Shown here: piece after piece, positions 14,972 to 24,514 of the stretch
Position numbering within the stretch: the first letter of the stretch is position 1
Layout: every line of letters begins with the position of its first letter
Source of the DNA: an uncultured Coriobacteriaceae bacterium
GTDB taxonomy: Bacteria > Actinomycetota > Coriobacteriia > Coriobacteriales > Atopobiaceae
Length of the DNA stretch: 50,940 nt
NCBI GenBank assembly: GCA_902798915.1
Contig: CADBYM010000022.1
Span: 1-50,940, forward strand
Direction of reading: 5' to 3'
Notes under the pieces: generated by a model
Told to the model about the DNA's origin: nothing
What the model saw: the letters and a program-made list of their open reading frames with translations, nothing else
Database searches by the model: none
Made by a program: the position numbers and the translations under genes

Positions 14972-16540
14972 CTAGATCGTCTCCTCCCAGAGGACCTTGT
15001 CGCCGACGACAACGCGCCTGAGGCCGGGCTCCTTGTGCCTGTTGAAGTTGAAGGAAAGCATGTAGCCAACGTCGAGACCGAAGTGCTCCAGGTATCCGCG
15101 CAGCTGCTCCTCGCCCTCCTCGTGGCGGGCCCGTCCATACCACACCTTCAGCTCTACCACGAACTGCTCGCCCGCATAGTCCACGACGACGTCTGTGCGG
15201 GTCTGGTCGCGGGTCTGCGCCTCGATGTAATAATTCCCGGTGCCGTTGATGATGGGCTTGAGGAAGAGCAGGAACTGCCTGCGCCCGTCGAACTCGCTGA
15301 AGTGCTCGCCCTCCTCGATGGGCCCCCACACGCGGCCGTACGCCTCGCGGAATCCCTCCAGAACGGAGCACATGTCGAGGCGGCCGCCCCGCACGAACTT
15401 GCTCCTGCCGAACTCGCCCTCACGGTAGACGCGACTACCCGCAATCCTATCCTCGAGTATAAAGAGGTCGTAGAGCCGCGTCTCGAAGATGCGGTTGGCG
15501 ACGCGCACGGAGTTGTCGCTAGTCCGCCGAACGAAGCCGTACATCACGAGCTGGGCGATGCCGTCGTGGTCGGGACTGTAGGGAAGGCGCTCGCCCTCCA
15601 TAAGGATGGACCTCAAGAGCATCCTGAGGTCGGGGTAAGCCTCCAGTTTGCCCGTCAACGACTCAAAGAGCGTATTGGACTCCACGAGCAGGGACTTGAC
15701 GGCTGCATCCAGTCCCACGTGGTCCCAACTGAGTCCCCCCTCGTCCACGAGCTGGCAAATCCGACTCGCGAGGAAGGGGTAGCCCCCGGTCCACGCCACG
15801 ATCTCGGCCGCCATGACATCGACGTCCATCCCGGTTGCGTGGTCGGCCTCGTAGTCGGCGATCATGCCCGCGACGTCGGCGACGGAGAAGCTCATGTCCA
15901 CCTTGAAGTCAGCAGCGATGTTCCAGGGGCTGTTGGGTCTGGCCTGCTCCTCGGGGCGTATTCTCGCCTTAAGGTGCTTCACATCGGTGACGCCGGCGAG
16001 AATCACCGACTGGAACGCCGGGTAGGAGGGGTCCTTCTCATGCAGCAGATACTGGTCCCGCAACCGCGCAAGGAAGTCGAGAAACACCTGGTTGCTCGTC
16101 GCGGAGTCGACCTCGTCGATGATGAGTACCACGGGTTGACCGGATTGCTCGACCCACTCCTCAAAGAGGTCGAACAGGTCGCCCATCACCCACTCCACTT
16201 GCCGGTCGCGTGCCACCTCGATCATGCGCTCGGCCACGGGCGCGGGAAGCGTCCGACAGGCCTTGGGCACGTTGCGACAGAGCGCCCGGACGAATGCCGC
16301 CTCCGAGGCGAAGTCAGCGTACGAGAGCCTCTGGAAGCTGAAGCTCGCCACCTCATACGCCTCGGCAAGCGAGCGCTCGAGCGCTGCGAGCAACGTCGTC
16401 TTACCGTACTGTCTGGGGCGATTGACGCAAAAGTAGTCGCCGGCATCCACCATGACCCGTATCTGAGCGACACGACCCGACACATCCACCATGTAGTGCT
16501 TTCGCGGAACGCAGAGCCCCGTGGTGTTGAACCTTCTCAT
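14972..16540 (-). CDS. AAA-ATPase-like protein with C-terminal PD-(D/E)XK nuclease domain
   Basis: The 522-residue protein has a P-loop RPRQYGKTTLL (41-51), a Walker B VVLIIDEVD (137-145) and a C-terminal nuclease motif: Asp453/454 in VVVDY and ELK (463-465) in FVVELKVWYG. This is the AAA_14-like plus DUF1703 architecture (AAA-ATPase-like with PD-(D/E)XK nuclease), widespread in gut bacteria and thought to belong to defence or selfish elements. ATG16540 has GGAG four bases upstream. All motifs are intact, making it one of the few complete genes in this part of the island. It converges on the hipA fragment. Confidence 0.85.
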   Translation of the reverse strand: MRRFNTTGLCVPRKHYMVDVSGRVAQIRVMVDAGDYFCVNRPRQYGKTTLLAALERSLAEAYEVASFSFQRLSYADFASEAAFVRALCRNVPKACRTLPAPVAERMIEVARDRQVEWVMGDLFDLFEEWVEQSGQPVVLIIDEVDSATSNQVFLDFLARLRDQYLLHEKDPSYPAFQSVILAGVTDVKHLKARIRPEEQARPNSPWNIAADFKVDMSFSVADVAGMIADYEADHATGMDVDVMAAEIVAWTGGYPFLASRICQLVDEGGLSWDHVGLDAAVKSLLVESNTLFESLTGKLEAYPDLRMLLRSILMEGERLPYSPDHDGIAQLVMYGFVRRTSDNSVRVANRIFETRLYDLFILEDRIAGSRVYREGEFGRSKFVRGGRLDMCSVLEGFREAYGRVWGPIEEGEHFSEFDGRRQFLLFLKPIINGTGNYYIEAQTRDQTRTDVVVDYAGEQFVVELKVWYGRARHEEGEEQLRGYLEHFGLDVGYMLSFNFNRHKEPGLRRVVVGDKVLWEETI

Positions 16541-16642
16541 CACGTCTCCCGTCCGTGATGGCCGACGCAAACATCATACACCGCAGCCACGATGACAATG
16601 GCGGGCGGACGACATGTGCGAGCTCATCGACGCGATGCTCCA

Positions 16643-16715
16643 AATTACCGACAATGGGCAGTATGCGGGATAAAACCGCAGGAACGGACATCCATCGCGT
16701 CCATAGTCGGCAATT
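16643..16715. repeat. REP-like palindrome, family B, copy 3
   Basis: The arms are AATTACCGACAATGGG and CCATAGTCGGCAATT around GGGATAAAACCGCAGGAACG. It lies in the gap between the AAA-ATPase start and the TOTE gene end, 6.5 kb from the other copies. Confidence 0.78.
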
Positions 16716-16757
16716 GCGCAAGCCTGACCGCCCTGCGGCAGCCCAGCCGCACCTCAC

Positions 16758-19700
16758 TCAATGGCGCACAGCACTGGAGTTGGCTTGAGTGAGACTCGGC
16801 ACGGACCGCCGCGGCTCGGGCGTGCACTCTCTCAGCGCGTCGCACAGGTCGGCCGCGACCTCGGCGCTCACGATGCGCAAGCTACAGTCGCCTTCCCTGT
16901 GAAGGGCTAGCAGCGGCAACGTGCCGTACCATGCCACTCGTCCATCGATAACGGCTATTCCCGTCGCGGTCAGCCCAGCGGTCACCGCCTCGCATCCAGC
17001 CTCTCGCAACATGGACAGCACGGCAGACAAGCGCTCGCGAGCGGCCGTGCCAGAGGGCTCGTCCACAACCACCCTCACCGAAACACCGCGGGCGACGGCG
17101 TCGCGAATGGCCGGAAGCAGCAACGAGACCACCTTCATGCTCGCGTATGGCGCGGCAATTCTCACACCCTTCTCCGCCCCTCGGATGTCTGCGGACAGGG
17201 TCTCTTGCCAGCCGGATTCGTCCACAAGCAACGCACCATCACCCTCAGGCCCCTCGGCTTCTGTGACTTCGTACCCGAGACGTCGGTATGTCTTAAGTCG
17301 CTTCTTGTACATCCGCTCGAGCATGGGAATGGAGGTGTCCACGTAGTCATAGACAATGACTTCTGTCTTCCCCTCGTCTTCTCGGTGCAGGCGTCCCGAG
17401 AACTGGGTGATGACGCCCTCCCACGAATACGGGCTCGCAAGCATGAGCGTATCGAGGCGCGGCAGGTCAAAGGCCTCGCCGATATAACTCCCCGTTGCGA
17501 CAACGGCGAGCGGTCTGTCTCCGGCTTCGCGAAGCCGCCTCATGCGCTCGCGCCGTTCGCGTGCGGTGCCCTTGCCCGTGAGCAAGAACGTCTCGACGCC
17601 TCGGACTCCAGCACGCCTGCCAAATCGGCGGCATGCCCCACCCTCCTCGAGAGCACAAGTGGTGTCTTGCCGTTGCTCACTGCAACCTTAGCGTCTTGGA
17701 CTATGAGCCTGTTGCGCACAATGTGGCCGCAGAGCCCTTCCACGACATCGTTGAAGGTAGATCCCGACTCCAGCCGAGGCAACCGCACCCTCGTGAATCT
17801 GGGAACCACGAGTCTCCTGAATCCCTGCTCAACGGCTTGTTCCTTAGGATCAACCTCGTAGCGTATCGGCCCACATTGCATGAAGACGATCTTCATCAGA
17901 CCGTCTGGCCTCCTGGGCGTTGCGGATAGTCCATACACACGACGTGCGTTGGCGGTGCGCATAACGCGCTCGAGGTTGGGTGCGGCACCGTGATGACACT
18001 CGTCACAGATCACCATGTCGTACTCGGCAACCACGGGCTTCGCGACCGGAGCACCAAGTTCGTCTTTGGTTGTAAGCGACTTAAAGGTGGCAACGTCCAC
18101 GATGCCACTGACCTTGGTTCTCCCACCGCCAATGCGACCGATCACGGGCCGCTTCCTCCTGCTCGGCCTTCCCGACTTGGTGAGAAGTGCGGGTCGATCG
18201 TCCTCGATGGCGAGGAATTGGCCGAGCCTCTCCACCCACTGGCTCACGAGTTCCGCCAGAGGAACGAGCACCAGCGTGCGCAGCTTGAGTCGCCCGATGA
18301 GGTAGGCCCCAACGACCGTCTTGCCGAAGCCCGGTGGGGCCGAGAGCACGCCGTACTCGTGGGCGAGAAGCGCGTCGGCGGCCTTCTGCTGCGACTCTCG
18401 AAGTGTGCCTGTGAACTCGGCGCGTATCAGGTCTCCCTGATTGCGCTCGTCTCTCAGCACGCAACGAGCGCCAGCACTCTCCACGAGCCCCGTGAGCCTC
18501 TTCTCGCAGCCCCTTGGCAGCATGATGTGACCCTCGTCCTCCTCACCACACCAGATGACGCGAGGCTTGTCGTGCACAGACTGGTGCATAGCTTGCGCTC
18601 GGTAGAACTCGGGGTTGGCGAACGCGGCGAGCCTTCGCATGCGGTTGGATGCTCGTGGCGACAGCCCCTCCTTGGGGATGCAAAGCATGTTCGCTTTGAC
18701 GACCTCGACGATTGGAGGAAAACCGGCCGCAGTCAGGTCCTCGCTCCCCCTTCTATCGCAGTACTCCAGCGTTACCCCATCGGTCGAAGGGGCGCTGTCA
18801 CGTGAAGAGACCAACTTTCCCAAGGGACCGCCATCAGCTTTGGCAACAATCTCGCGCGCTTTCTCGCCCGTGATCCGCGCAACCGTCGACAAGAACAGCC
18901 ACTGGTCTGGATACGGTTCGAGGTTCTTGTCGATGAACATCGAGTTGCCCATCCTCATGGCCGCACCCTGGAACGGGAGCGCAATGAGATTGCCCAAACC
19001 GTCCTCCGAGAGCGTGGACTGCGTAGGAAACAGTCGATCGTATGCAGAGAATCCCATACCGGCCGAACGTTCCATCGCCCACGATATGAGGGCGCTGCCT
19101 AGGTCTCGCGCCAACGAAGCATCGACTGCCTCTTCGAAGAACAGCCATACGTGCGCGCCGTTGCCCGAACGCGATCGCTCCACGGCCGGAATGAGTTCAT
19201 GCGCCTCGCATGCCTCGCAGTAGAGAGCGACCTCACGTTGCCAGCCGGCCTTGTCGAAGTCGGCGACGAGTATCCAGGTCTTGCCTTCCTCGGTGAGCGG
19301 ATACAGGCCCAGGACATCGCGAAACTCGGGGTTCTCACCTCGAAAATGCGCTATGAGCTTGTCGTCAGCAAGGGGGACGTACGCCTTGCGCGGGCACTTC
19401 CCACACCTCATGCCACGATTCGAGCCATTCCTGCGCGGACACGACCACGGCATGTCGTTTGCGCACACTGGCGCGTAACCAATCTTTTCCCTTCGCTTGT
19501 CAAAGTATCCGTGGGCATACACGTCCTCTCGTCCTCGGAACAGGGAGCGAAAGAGCGCAATCTTGTGAGCCGTGGGGCTCTCGCTCGTCACAATGCCTCG
19601 CGTGCGAACGGAGGCGCGGTACTGCTCAGCGCCCGCCAACCACTCTGACTCGGACACATAGCGTCGCGACTCGTCGGAAGAGCCAAACACACAAATGCGA

Positions 19701-19792
19701 TCGCCTGACGTGGCATGCACCAACACCTCGTTGAGGAATCTCTCGGCCCCATCGACTATGGCGACTTTTGGCATGCGGCTGTGCTCTGGCAT
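16758..19792 (-). pseudogene. TOTE-type primase-helicase-PLD protein, interrupted by one frameshift
   Basis: Together the two frames give about 1,010 residues. The N-terminus has a Cys cluster (C110, C118, C130, C133) and the archaeo-eukaryotic primase motifs ADFDKAGW (177-184) and SRSGNGAHVWLFF (207-219). A helicase follows with PPGFGKT (486-492) and DECHH (597-601). The second frame carries the helicase end (FSGRLHRED) and a phospholipase-D-like domain (VAPYASM-type start, AVIDGRVAWYG). Frames switch near 17592-17604, where GAGGCGTCGAG probably was GAGGGCGTCGAG, one G lost. ATG19792 has GGGGGGA five bases upstream. By family this is the core of TOTE conflict systems, thought to act on foreign DNA or RNA. 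A sequencing error or programmed shift is possible. Confidence 0.82.
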
Positions 19793-19868
19793 AGCTTCCC
19801 CCCGAGAATGGCACTCACCATCATGCCCCGAGGGGGCATCCCCGCTTTAGAGCCCGCTAATGCTGCCA

Positions 19869-20189
19869 CTACGCGTGGTGATTCTCAAGCCAGGAATACG
19901 CGTACACGTTCTTCAGGCGACGGCCATTCATGTAGTACTCGTTGGATCCGTTGGGTTTGGAGACGCACTTCACACCCGCGCGGGCCCAGGCCTCCTCGAC
20001 CTTGGCTGCGACGTCCTCCCACGGCGCGCCCGTGGTGCTGGGGTCTTCGGTGAGGTACCCGGCCTGCATGAGCCTCTTGATATCGGTTGTGGTTTGGTAG
20101 GTATGGCCGGCCGCAATGGCATCGAGTGTGTCGTCACTGAGTTCGGTGGGGGTCGCGTCACCGCTGGTATTGTTCATCATCGTGGTCAT
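19869..20189 (-). CDS. Small protein with a double-glycine-like leader
   Basis: The 106-residue product begins with a segment, TELSDDTLDAIAAGH (residues 15-29), that resembles the leader of ribosomal peptides cut after Gly-Gly or Ala-Gly (compare L-S-D-x-x-L-D-x-V-x-G-G). The following 77 residues contain one Cys and many Tyr, Trp and Asn. ATG20189 is preceded by GGAG at a good distance. No export ATPase, peptidase or maturation enzyme lies in the window, so a RiPP or bacteriocin role is only a guess; an ordinary small cytosolic protein is as likely. Confidence 0.55.
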   Translation of the reverse strand: MTTMMNNTSGDATPTELSDDTLDAIAAGHTYQTTTDIKRLMQAGYLTEDPSTTGAPWEDVAAKVEEAWARAGVKCVSKPNGSNEYYMNGRRLKNVYAYSWLENHHA

Positions 20190-20493
20190 TGTCTTCTCCT
20201 CTGATCGTATGCATAGGCCTAGCGGCCGTGTCTGCTAATCACATATACGCCGGCAGGCCGTGCGCGTCTCAACTGTTTTGGGACTGCCGGCATGATTTTG
20301 GAGCGCTCGTGCAGCGACGGCGACAGGAACTGAGTCGACGCAGGCGTTGAGAGGCCAGGCATCATCGCTCCCGCTCAATATCTCGAGCTCCGATTCTCCT
20401 CCCGGGCAGCATCTGGCGTGTCGGCTGAAAGCTCGCTGACAATGATGTCCTCAGAGGAACCCTCACGAGCCTGCGAGATGCATGATCACCGGG
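20190..20493. other. Intergenic region with an 8-bp inverted repeat
   Basis: No coding frame is convincing here. GCCGGCAG at 20249-20256 pairs with CTGCCGGC at 20284-20291, followed on the plus strand by ATGATTTT, a weak hairpin. This region marks the switch from the defence island to housekeeping genes. Confidence 0.45.
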
Positions 20494-21540
20494 TCACCCC
20501 CACAGGAGGGCCTGCATCTCCTCCCTGGGAAGGCCGAGAACGTCGGCCATCTGCTCTGCCGCCCAACGGTCCTCGGTGCCTGGCGCGACCTCGGTGAGTG
20601 GGAAGTCGACGTTGTAGTTGCCCACAATCGTAACCTGGGTGCCGTAATCCCGCGCGCCCAGCGCCGCGGCGGCGTTGTAGACCGCCTGAGCCCACGCCTG
20701 GTGATACGCGGAGGTGACGATGGTGAAGGTCTGGACGCCCTGCTCGCGCAGGATCGCCATGGTGTTCGCGGCGTTCTGCGCGGTGTCTTGCGAGGTCTCG
20801 TCTATGTGGATGCGCGCGGGATCGATGCCGCACGACCCGATGAGATAGTCCCTCATCACGCCGGCCTCCGTGTGACCCTCGGGATTGTTGAGTCCGGTCG
20901 CCCCACCCGAGCAGACGACAATTGTGTTGGGATACGAGCGTGCGGCCGCAGCCGCCGCATCGCAGCGAACCCTGAGCTCCTCGCCCATCTCGCCATCCTC
21001 GAGCTCATACCCCATGACCACGAACGCGTGAGTCGAAGCGTCTTGGATGCCCGTCTGCGCGAGCTCGGACGCCAGGTCGCCGCCACCGAACATGTTGAGC
21101 TGATAGTTGGGGTTCGCGAACACCGCCTGCCAGTTGCTCGCGATGGACTGTGCAACCGCATAGTCCGGTTCCGCAACCTGGCGAATCGCCGCGAGGGTCT
21201 CCTCCATCGTCTGCGAGCCGTCCGATGAACCCATCTCGTATGAGGAGACGAGCTCCAGAAGCAACTGTTCGAAATTCTCCCTGTTCGCACCTTGCCCGAT
21301 GGGAGCGAGATTCAGCGCGACCGGCTGTGCGATGGCAGGTACATCCGTCGCGTCGGGAGCCGCGGCGGACTCCTGGCTCGCAGCGGACTCCTGGCTCGCG
21401 GCAGGCTCACCCGTTTGGGCGGCGGACGCCTCGGAAGCCTGCGGCTCAGCCGGCGGGTTCGCGGCGCAGCCGGTCGCCGGGACGACAACGAGGGCCGCCA
21501 TCACGAGGAGCTTGACCAGACGATTCGTTGCATGTTGCAT
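20494..21540 (-). CDS. YdcF/DUF218-family lipoprotein
   Basis: The 348-residue product has a lipoprotein signal (LLVMAALVVVPATGCAAN) and a Ser/Ala/Glu-rich linker, then the DUF218 domain: AFVVMGYELEDGE, IVVCSGGATG, GHTEAGVMRDYL, HIDETSQDTAQNA and FTIVTSAYHQ. DUF218 proteins such as YdcF and SanA are envelope proteins of poorly known function; YdcF binds SAM. ATG21540 is chosen because GGAGGT lies six bases upstream and the signal peptide starts there; a further upstream in-frame start would spoil the signal. Confidence 0.8.
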   Translation of the reverse strand: MQHATNRLVKLLVMAALVVVPATGCAANPPAEPQASEASAAQTGEPAASQESAASQESAAAPDATDVPAIAQPVALNLAPIGQGANRENFEQLLLELVSSYEMGSSDGSQTMEETLAAIRQVAEPDYAVAQSIASNWQAVFANPNYQLNMFGGGDLASELAQTGIQDASTHAFVVMGYELEDGEMGEELRVRCDAAAAAARSYPNTIVVCSGGATGLNNPEGHTEAGVMRDYLIGSCGIDPARIHIDETSQDTAQNAANTMAILREQGVQTFTIVTSAYHQAWAQAVYNAAAALGARDYGTQVTIVGNYNVDFPLTEVAPGTEDRWAAEQMADVLGLPREEMQALLWG

Positions 21541-21657
21541 TTGGCACCTCCCGAGTGGACTTTCTCTGCAAGGCAGCATTCTACGCCGGAAAACAGACAA
21601 ATCGCTATGTCGCTGCAATCCGCATACGCCATTTCAGCCTTCAAAGGCATTTGGTTG

Positions 21658-21793
21658 TTTGAAAATGCGTTATTTGAACTCGAAAGCAAGCACCCATGCA
21701 AGTATCGACGTGCAGTGCAAGTTGTTTACCTGCGCTTTTACAAAGCGATACTTGGAGGTACCACCGTATGGGGTTCAAAAAACGCATTTTCAG
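21658..21793. repeat. Imperfect inverted repeat in an AT-rich gap
   Basis: The gap 21541-21907 is AT-rich compared with its surroundings and has no convincing gene. Its arms at 21658-21707 and 21746-21793 share, as reverse complements, TGAAAATGCGTT-TTTGAAC (19 of 20 bases) at the outer side and CAAGTATCG at the inner side. It may be a small non-autonomous element or a structured RNA. Confidence 0.6.
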
Positions 21794-21907
21794 CCATTCG
21801 CTGGTTTTGGGTTTTGGTGCCATTCGCCCAATCGACCAAAAAATAACACATGCATTATGTACAGAGGCATCTCCGTCCTCGCCGACCGTCAATCGTCCGC
21901 GTCACCG

Positions 21908-22750
21908 CTAGCAGTTGCCTGTGTAGACGTAGGCGAGGTGCTCCCGTGCGACCTCGGCCAAGTCGTACACCGTCGAGACGGGCGTCGGCCCACGGTCGTG
22001 CATGCGCCAGTTCGGGAAGAATCGCGACACGTGAAGCACGATGCTTGGATCGACGCCGGCAAGCCATGCCGCCAACTCCCGCATCTCCGACCGCGTGTCG
22101 TTGATGCCGGGGACCACGAGCGTCGTAACCTCCAGATGGCAGCCGGGCTCGGCGGCAAGCGCCTCGATGGTGTCCCGCACCGCATGGAGGTCGCCGCCCA
22201 GCATGTCGTAGGTATCCTCGCGCAACGACTTGAGGTCTATGTTGGCAGCGTCGATAAGGGACGCCACCTCATGCACGATGTGCGCGTTCACGCAGCCAGC
22301 CGAGACGAGCACGTTTGCGAGACCAACCTCATGCGCAAGGATACTGGCGTCGCATACGTATTCCCAGCACACGAGCGGTTCGTTGTAGGTGTAGGCGATG
22401 CCCACCATCCGGTCATCTTCCGCGCGTACCTTCTGGGCAAGCCTGATCAGCTCCTCGGGTGAGAGCTCGCGCCACGACACGCCGTCGGACCCCACCTGAG
22501 AGATACGATGGTTCTGGCACCACGGACACCTCAGGTTGCAGCCATAGCTGCCCAGCGAAAGCACCGTCGACCCCGGCCGCCACCGTGCGAGAGGCTTCTT
22601 CTCGACCGGATCTACCGCGATTGAGGTGACGTGCCCGTATCCGAGGGGAACGATATTACCGTCCTTGTTGCCACGCGCCTTGCAGGCGCCCACCGTGCCT
22701 GGCACCAATGCGCATCCGCGCGGGCACACGTCACAGCGCACGCGTCTCAC
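21908..22750 (-). CDS. amrS: AmmeMemoRadiSam system radical SAM enzyme
   Basis: The 280-residue enzyme has the radical SAM cluster motif C-x3-C-x2-C in YGCNLRCPWCQNH, plus YTYNEPLVCWEYV, IDLKSLREDTYD and VVPGINDT, characteristic of the AmmeMemoRadiSam group related to pyruvate-formate-lyase activases. An N-terminal Cys set (CDVCPRGC) precedes it. GTG22750 overlaps the upstream stop by four bases (GTGA) and has GAGG upstream; the frame extends further but inside the preceding gene. The pair encodes all three components of the system. The reaction it carries out on its targets is poorly defined. Confidence 0.88.
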   Translation of the reverse strand: MRRVRCDVCPRGCALVPGTVGACKARGNKDGNIVPLGYGHVTSIAVDPVEKKPLARWRPGSTVLSLGSYGCNLRCPWCQNHRISQVGSDGVSWRELSPEELIRLAQKVRAEDDRMVGIAYTYNEPLVCWEYVCDASILAHEVGLANVLVSAGCVNAHIVHEVASLIDAANIDLKSLREDTYDMLGGDLHAVRDTIEALAAEPGCHLEVTTLVVPGINDTRSEMRELAAWLAGVDPSIVLHVSRFFPNWRMHDRGPTPVSTVYDLAEVAREHLAYVYTGNC

Positions 22751-24165
22751 AGATGCCTCACCACCTCGAAGCGCTCCAAGCTGTAGTCGTCGAAGTCCAG
22801 GTTGATTCGTCCCTTCTGCGCAGCAATGCGCAGCTGCTCGTCCACCGTGTCCACACCATCGAGGTCGGGGAGCAGCAGACCGCGTCGCCCGTCCTTGCAA
22901 CTCACGATGACACCATACCGCGCTGGATCGAGCTCGGCCGCAGAGTCAATGGGCTCAGGCTCCGTCAGGACGTCCACGTCATAGACCAAGTCGTCGAGTT
23001 CGCTCTCGCGCACCGCAGAAAAGCGAGGGTCGCGCGTTCCCGCAGAGATGGCATTCTCACAGATTTCCTCAGCCAGACACGCCCGCGTCGGCGCGATGGT
23101 CCCTATGCAGCCGCGCAACGCCCCGTCCACCTTGAGCGACACGAAGCAACCGGCACGCGTGCCCATCAGCTCCTCGTCGCTCCGCACGTCCGCCGGAAGG
23201 TCGGCGGGCACGGAGAGGCGCTGGCCCTTGCGCACGTACGACTCGAGCGAGAGACGCGCCAGACGTACGTGCGCGTCCTCGTGCTTCTTGCGCTTGGCCA
23301 AGTCGGCAGAGCGCAGGTCGAGGTAGGAAGCCAACCGATCGCAGCTCTCGTCCCCACCTTCCTCGCCTGTGGGCTCGAAGGTCGCCACGCCATAGCCCAC
23401 GCCAAACGGACCCTCGTAGCTGAGTAGCTCGCTGCGCACGGAGGTGCGGTCGAGGGCGCCTGTCATCATCTGGAAGCTTCGAAGCCCGCACTCCGCGGCG
23501 CGCTCCGCCAACGAGGGGTCGATTGCGAGCAGGTCCACGAGGTCTCCCGTCGCAAAGTCCCGCGTCACGCGCTCGTCGAACACCGGAGCTTCCGGCGCGA
23601 ACCCATACGGACCATCATCGAGCAGCTTATGGGCAAGGTCACCCGAGGCCAGCCACACGACGCGCCGCCCCAGACGGGACGCAGCCACCTGCACGCACCT
23701 ACCGAGCCGATAGTGCTCAGCGGGAGAGAAACCCGAGAGCCCCATGCGCACAACGCGGAATCCCCTAAAGTGATGCTCGATGAAGTGCAGGGCGATCATG
23801 GTGCCATGGTCGAGGCTCGCGTCACGCTCGTAGTCGGCGCCCGCCTCGATGCCTTCCGTCTTGACTTCCGCACAAATCGCCTGGACGAGCTCGGTATCGT
23901 AGCTCGCCTTGTACGACGCCTGCGGGGCGCCATACATCGAGAAGCTGCCACGGGCGGTCTTTCCCGGAGAGATGTGGAAGTAGTCTCGATACAGCGTGGC
24001 ATGTGGCGACGATATCACCACCGTTTCGGGCTCGAGCGCAGCGATGCGCCTCCCGACCTCTTCGCACGCGTCGATTGTCGCCTGTATGCCACGCTCCTTG
24101 CCCCTGCCGACAGCCGGAATAATCAGCGGCGGATGCGGCATCGCGAATGCCCCTACGATTGCCAT
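22747..24165 (-). CDS. MEMO1-AMMECR1 fusion protein (AmmeMemoRadiSam A+B)
   Basis: The 472-residue protein joins a MEMO/LigB-type domain (residues 1-270: AMPHPPLIIPAVG, ISSPHATLYRDYF, SLDHGTMIALHF, WLASGDLAHKL) to an AMMECR1 domain (about 290-472: GCFVSLKVDGALRGCIG, ENAISAGTRDPRF, DVDVLTEPEPI). His10-type, His52-type and His171-type residues of the MEMO metal site appear to be kept. ATG24165 has GGGGAG in front. In many genomes the domains are separate genes; here they are fused and overlap the radical SAM gene, fitting one complex. Confidence 0.88.
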   Translation of the reverse strand: MAIVGAFAMPHPPLIIPAVGRGKERGIQATIDACEEVGRRIAALEPETVVISSPHATLYRDYFHISPGKTARGSFSMYGAPQASYKASYDTELVQAICAEVKTEGIEAGADYERDASLDHGTMIALHFIEHHFRGFRVVRMGLSGFSPAEHYRLGRCVQVAASRLGRRVVWLASGDLAHKLLDDGPYGFAPEAPVFDERVTRDFATGDLVDLLAIDPSLAERAAECGLRSFQMMTGALDRTSVRSELLSYEGPFGVGYGVATFEPTGEEGGDESCDRLASYLDLRSADLAKRKKHEDAHVRLARLSLESYVRKGQRLSVPADLPADVRSDEELMGTRAGCFVSLKVDGALRGCIGTIAPTRACLAEEICENAISAGTRDPRFSAVRESELDDLVYDVDVLTEPEPIDSAAELDPARYGVIVSCKDGRRGLLLPDLDGVDTVDEQLRIAAQKGRINLDFDDYSLERFEVVRHL

Positions 24166-24290
24166 GTGCGTCTCCCCTCTCCGAAGCGGTTGCGGAACCC
24201 CAGACGGTACATAGCATCAAACAGTACCCCACAACATGCGTCGCGCCAATTACTTTTGTGCGAACGCGATTGGTGAGCCGTCGTATTGAG

Positions 24291-24514
24291 GATCGGGGGT
24301 TGCGGCACGGCCCGCTCAGGGGCCCTAACGGGACCGGGGGTTGCGGCACGGACCGCGCAGGGGCCCTAACGGGACCGGGGGTTGTGGCACGGCCCGCGCA
24401 GGGGCCCTAACGGGATCGGGGGTTGTGGCACGGCCCGCGCCGGGGCCCTAACGGGACCGGGGGTTGCGGCACGGCCCGCTCAGGGGCCCTAACGGGATCG
24501 GGGGTTGTGGCACG
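24291..24514. repeat. 41-bp tandem repeat, 5.4 copies
   Basis: Units start at 24291, 24332, 24373, 24414, 24455 and 24496, all 41 bp apart, with only a few substitutions. Each contains GGGGGTTGYGGCACGG and GGGGCCCTAACGG. No open frame across the array is believable as a gene. The array lies in the gap between two divergent genes (24165 minus and 24718 plus). Confidence 0.9.

Noticed and set aside
21501..21911. Several short frames in the AT-rich gap
   Set aside because: No ribosome sites and no recognisable product; the inverted repeat explains the sequence better.
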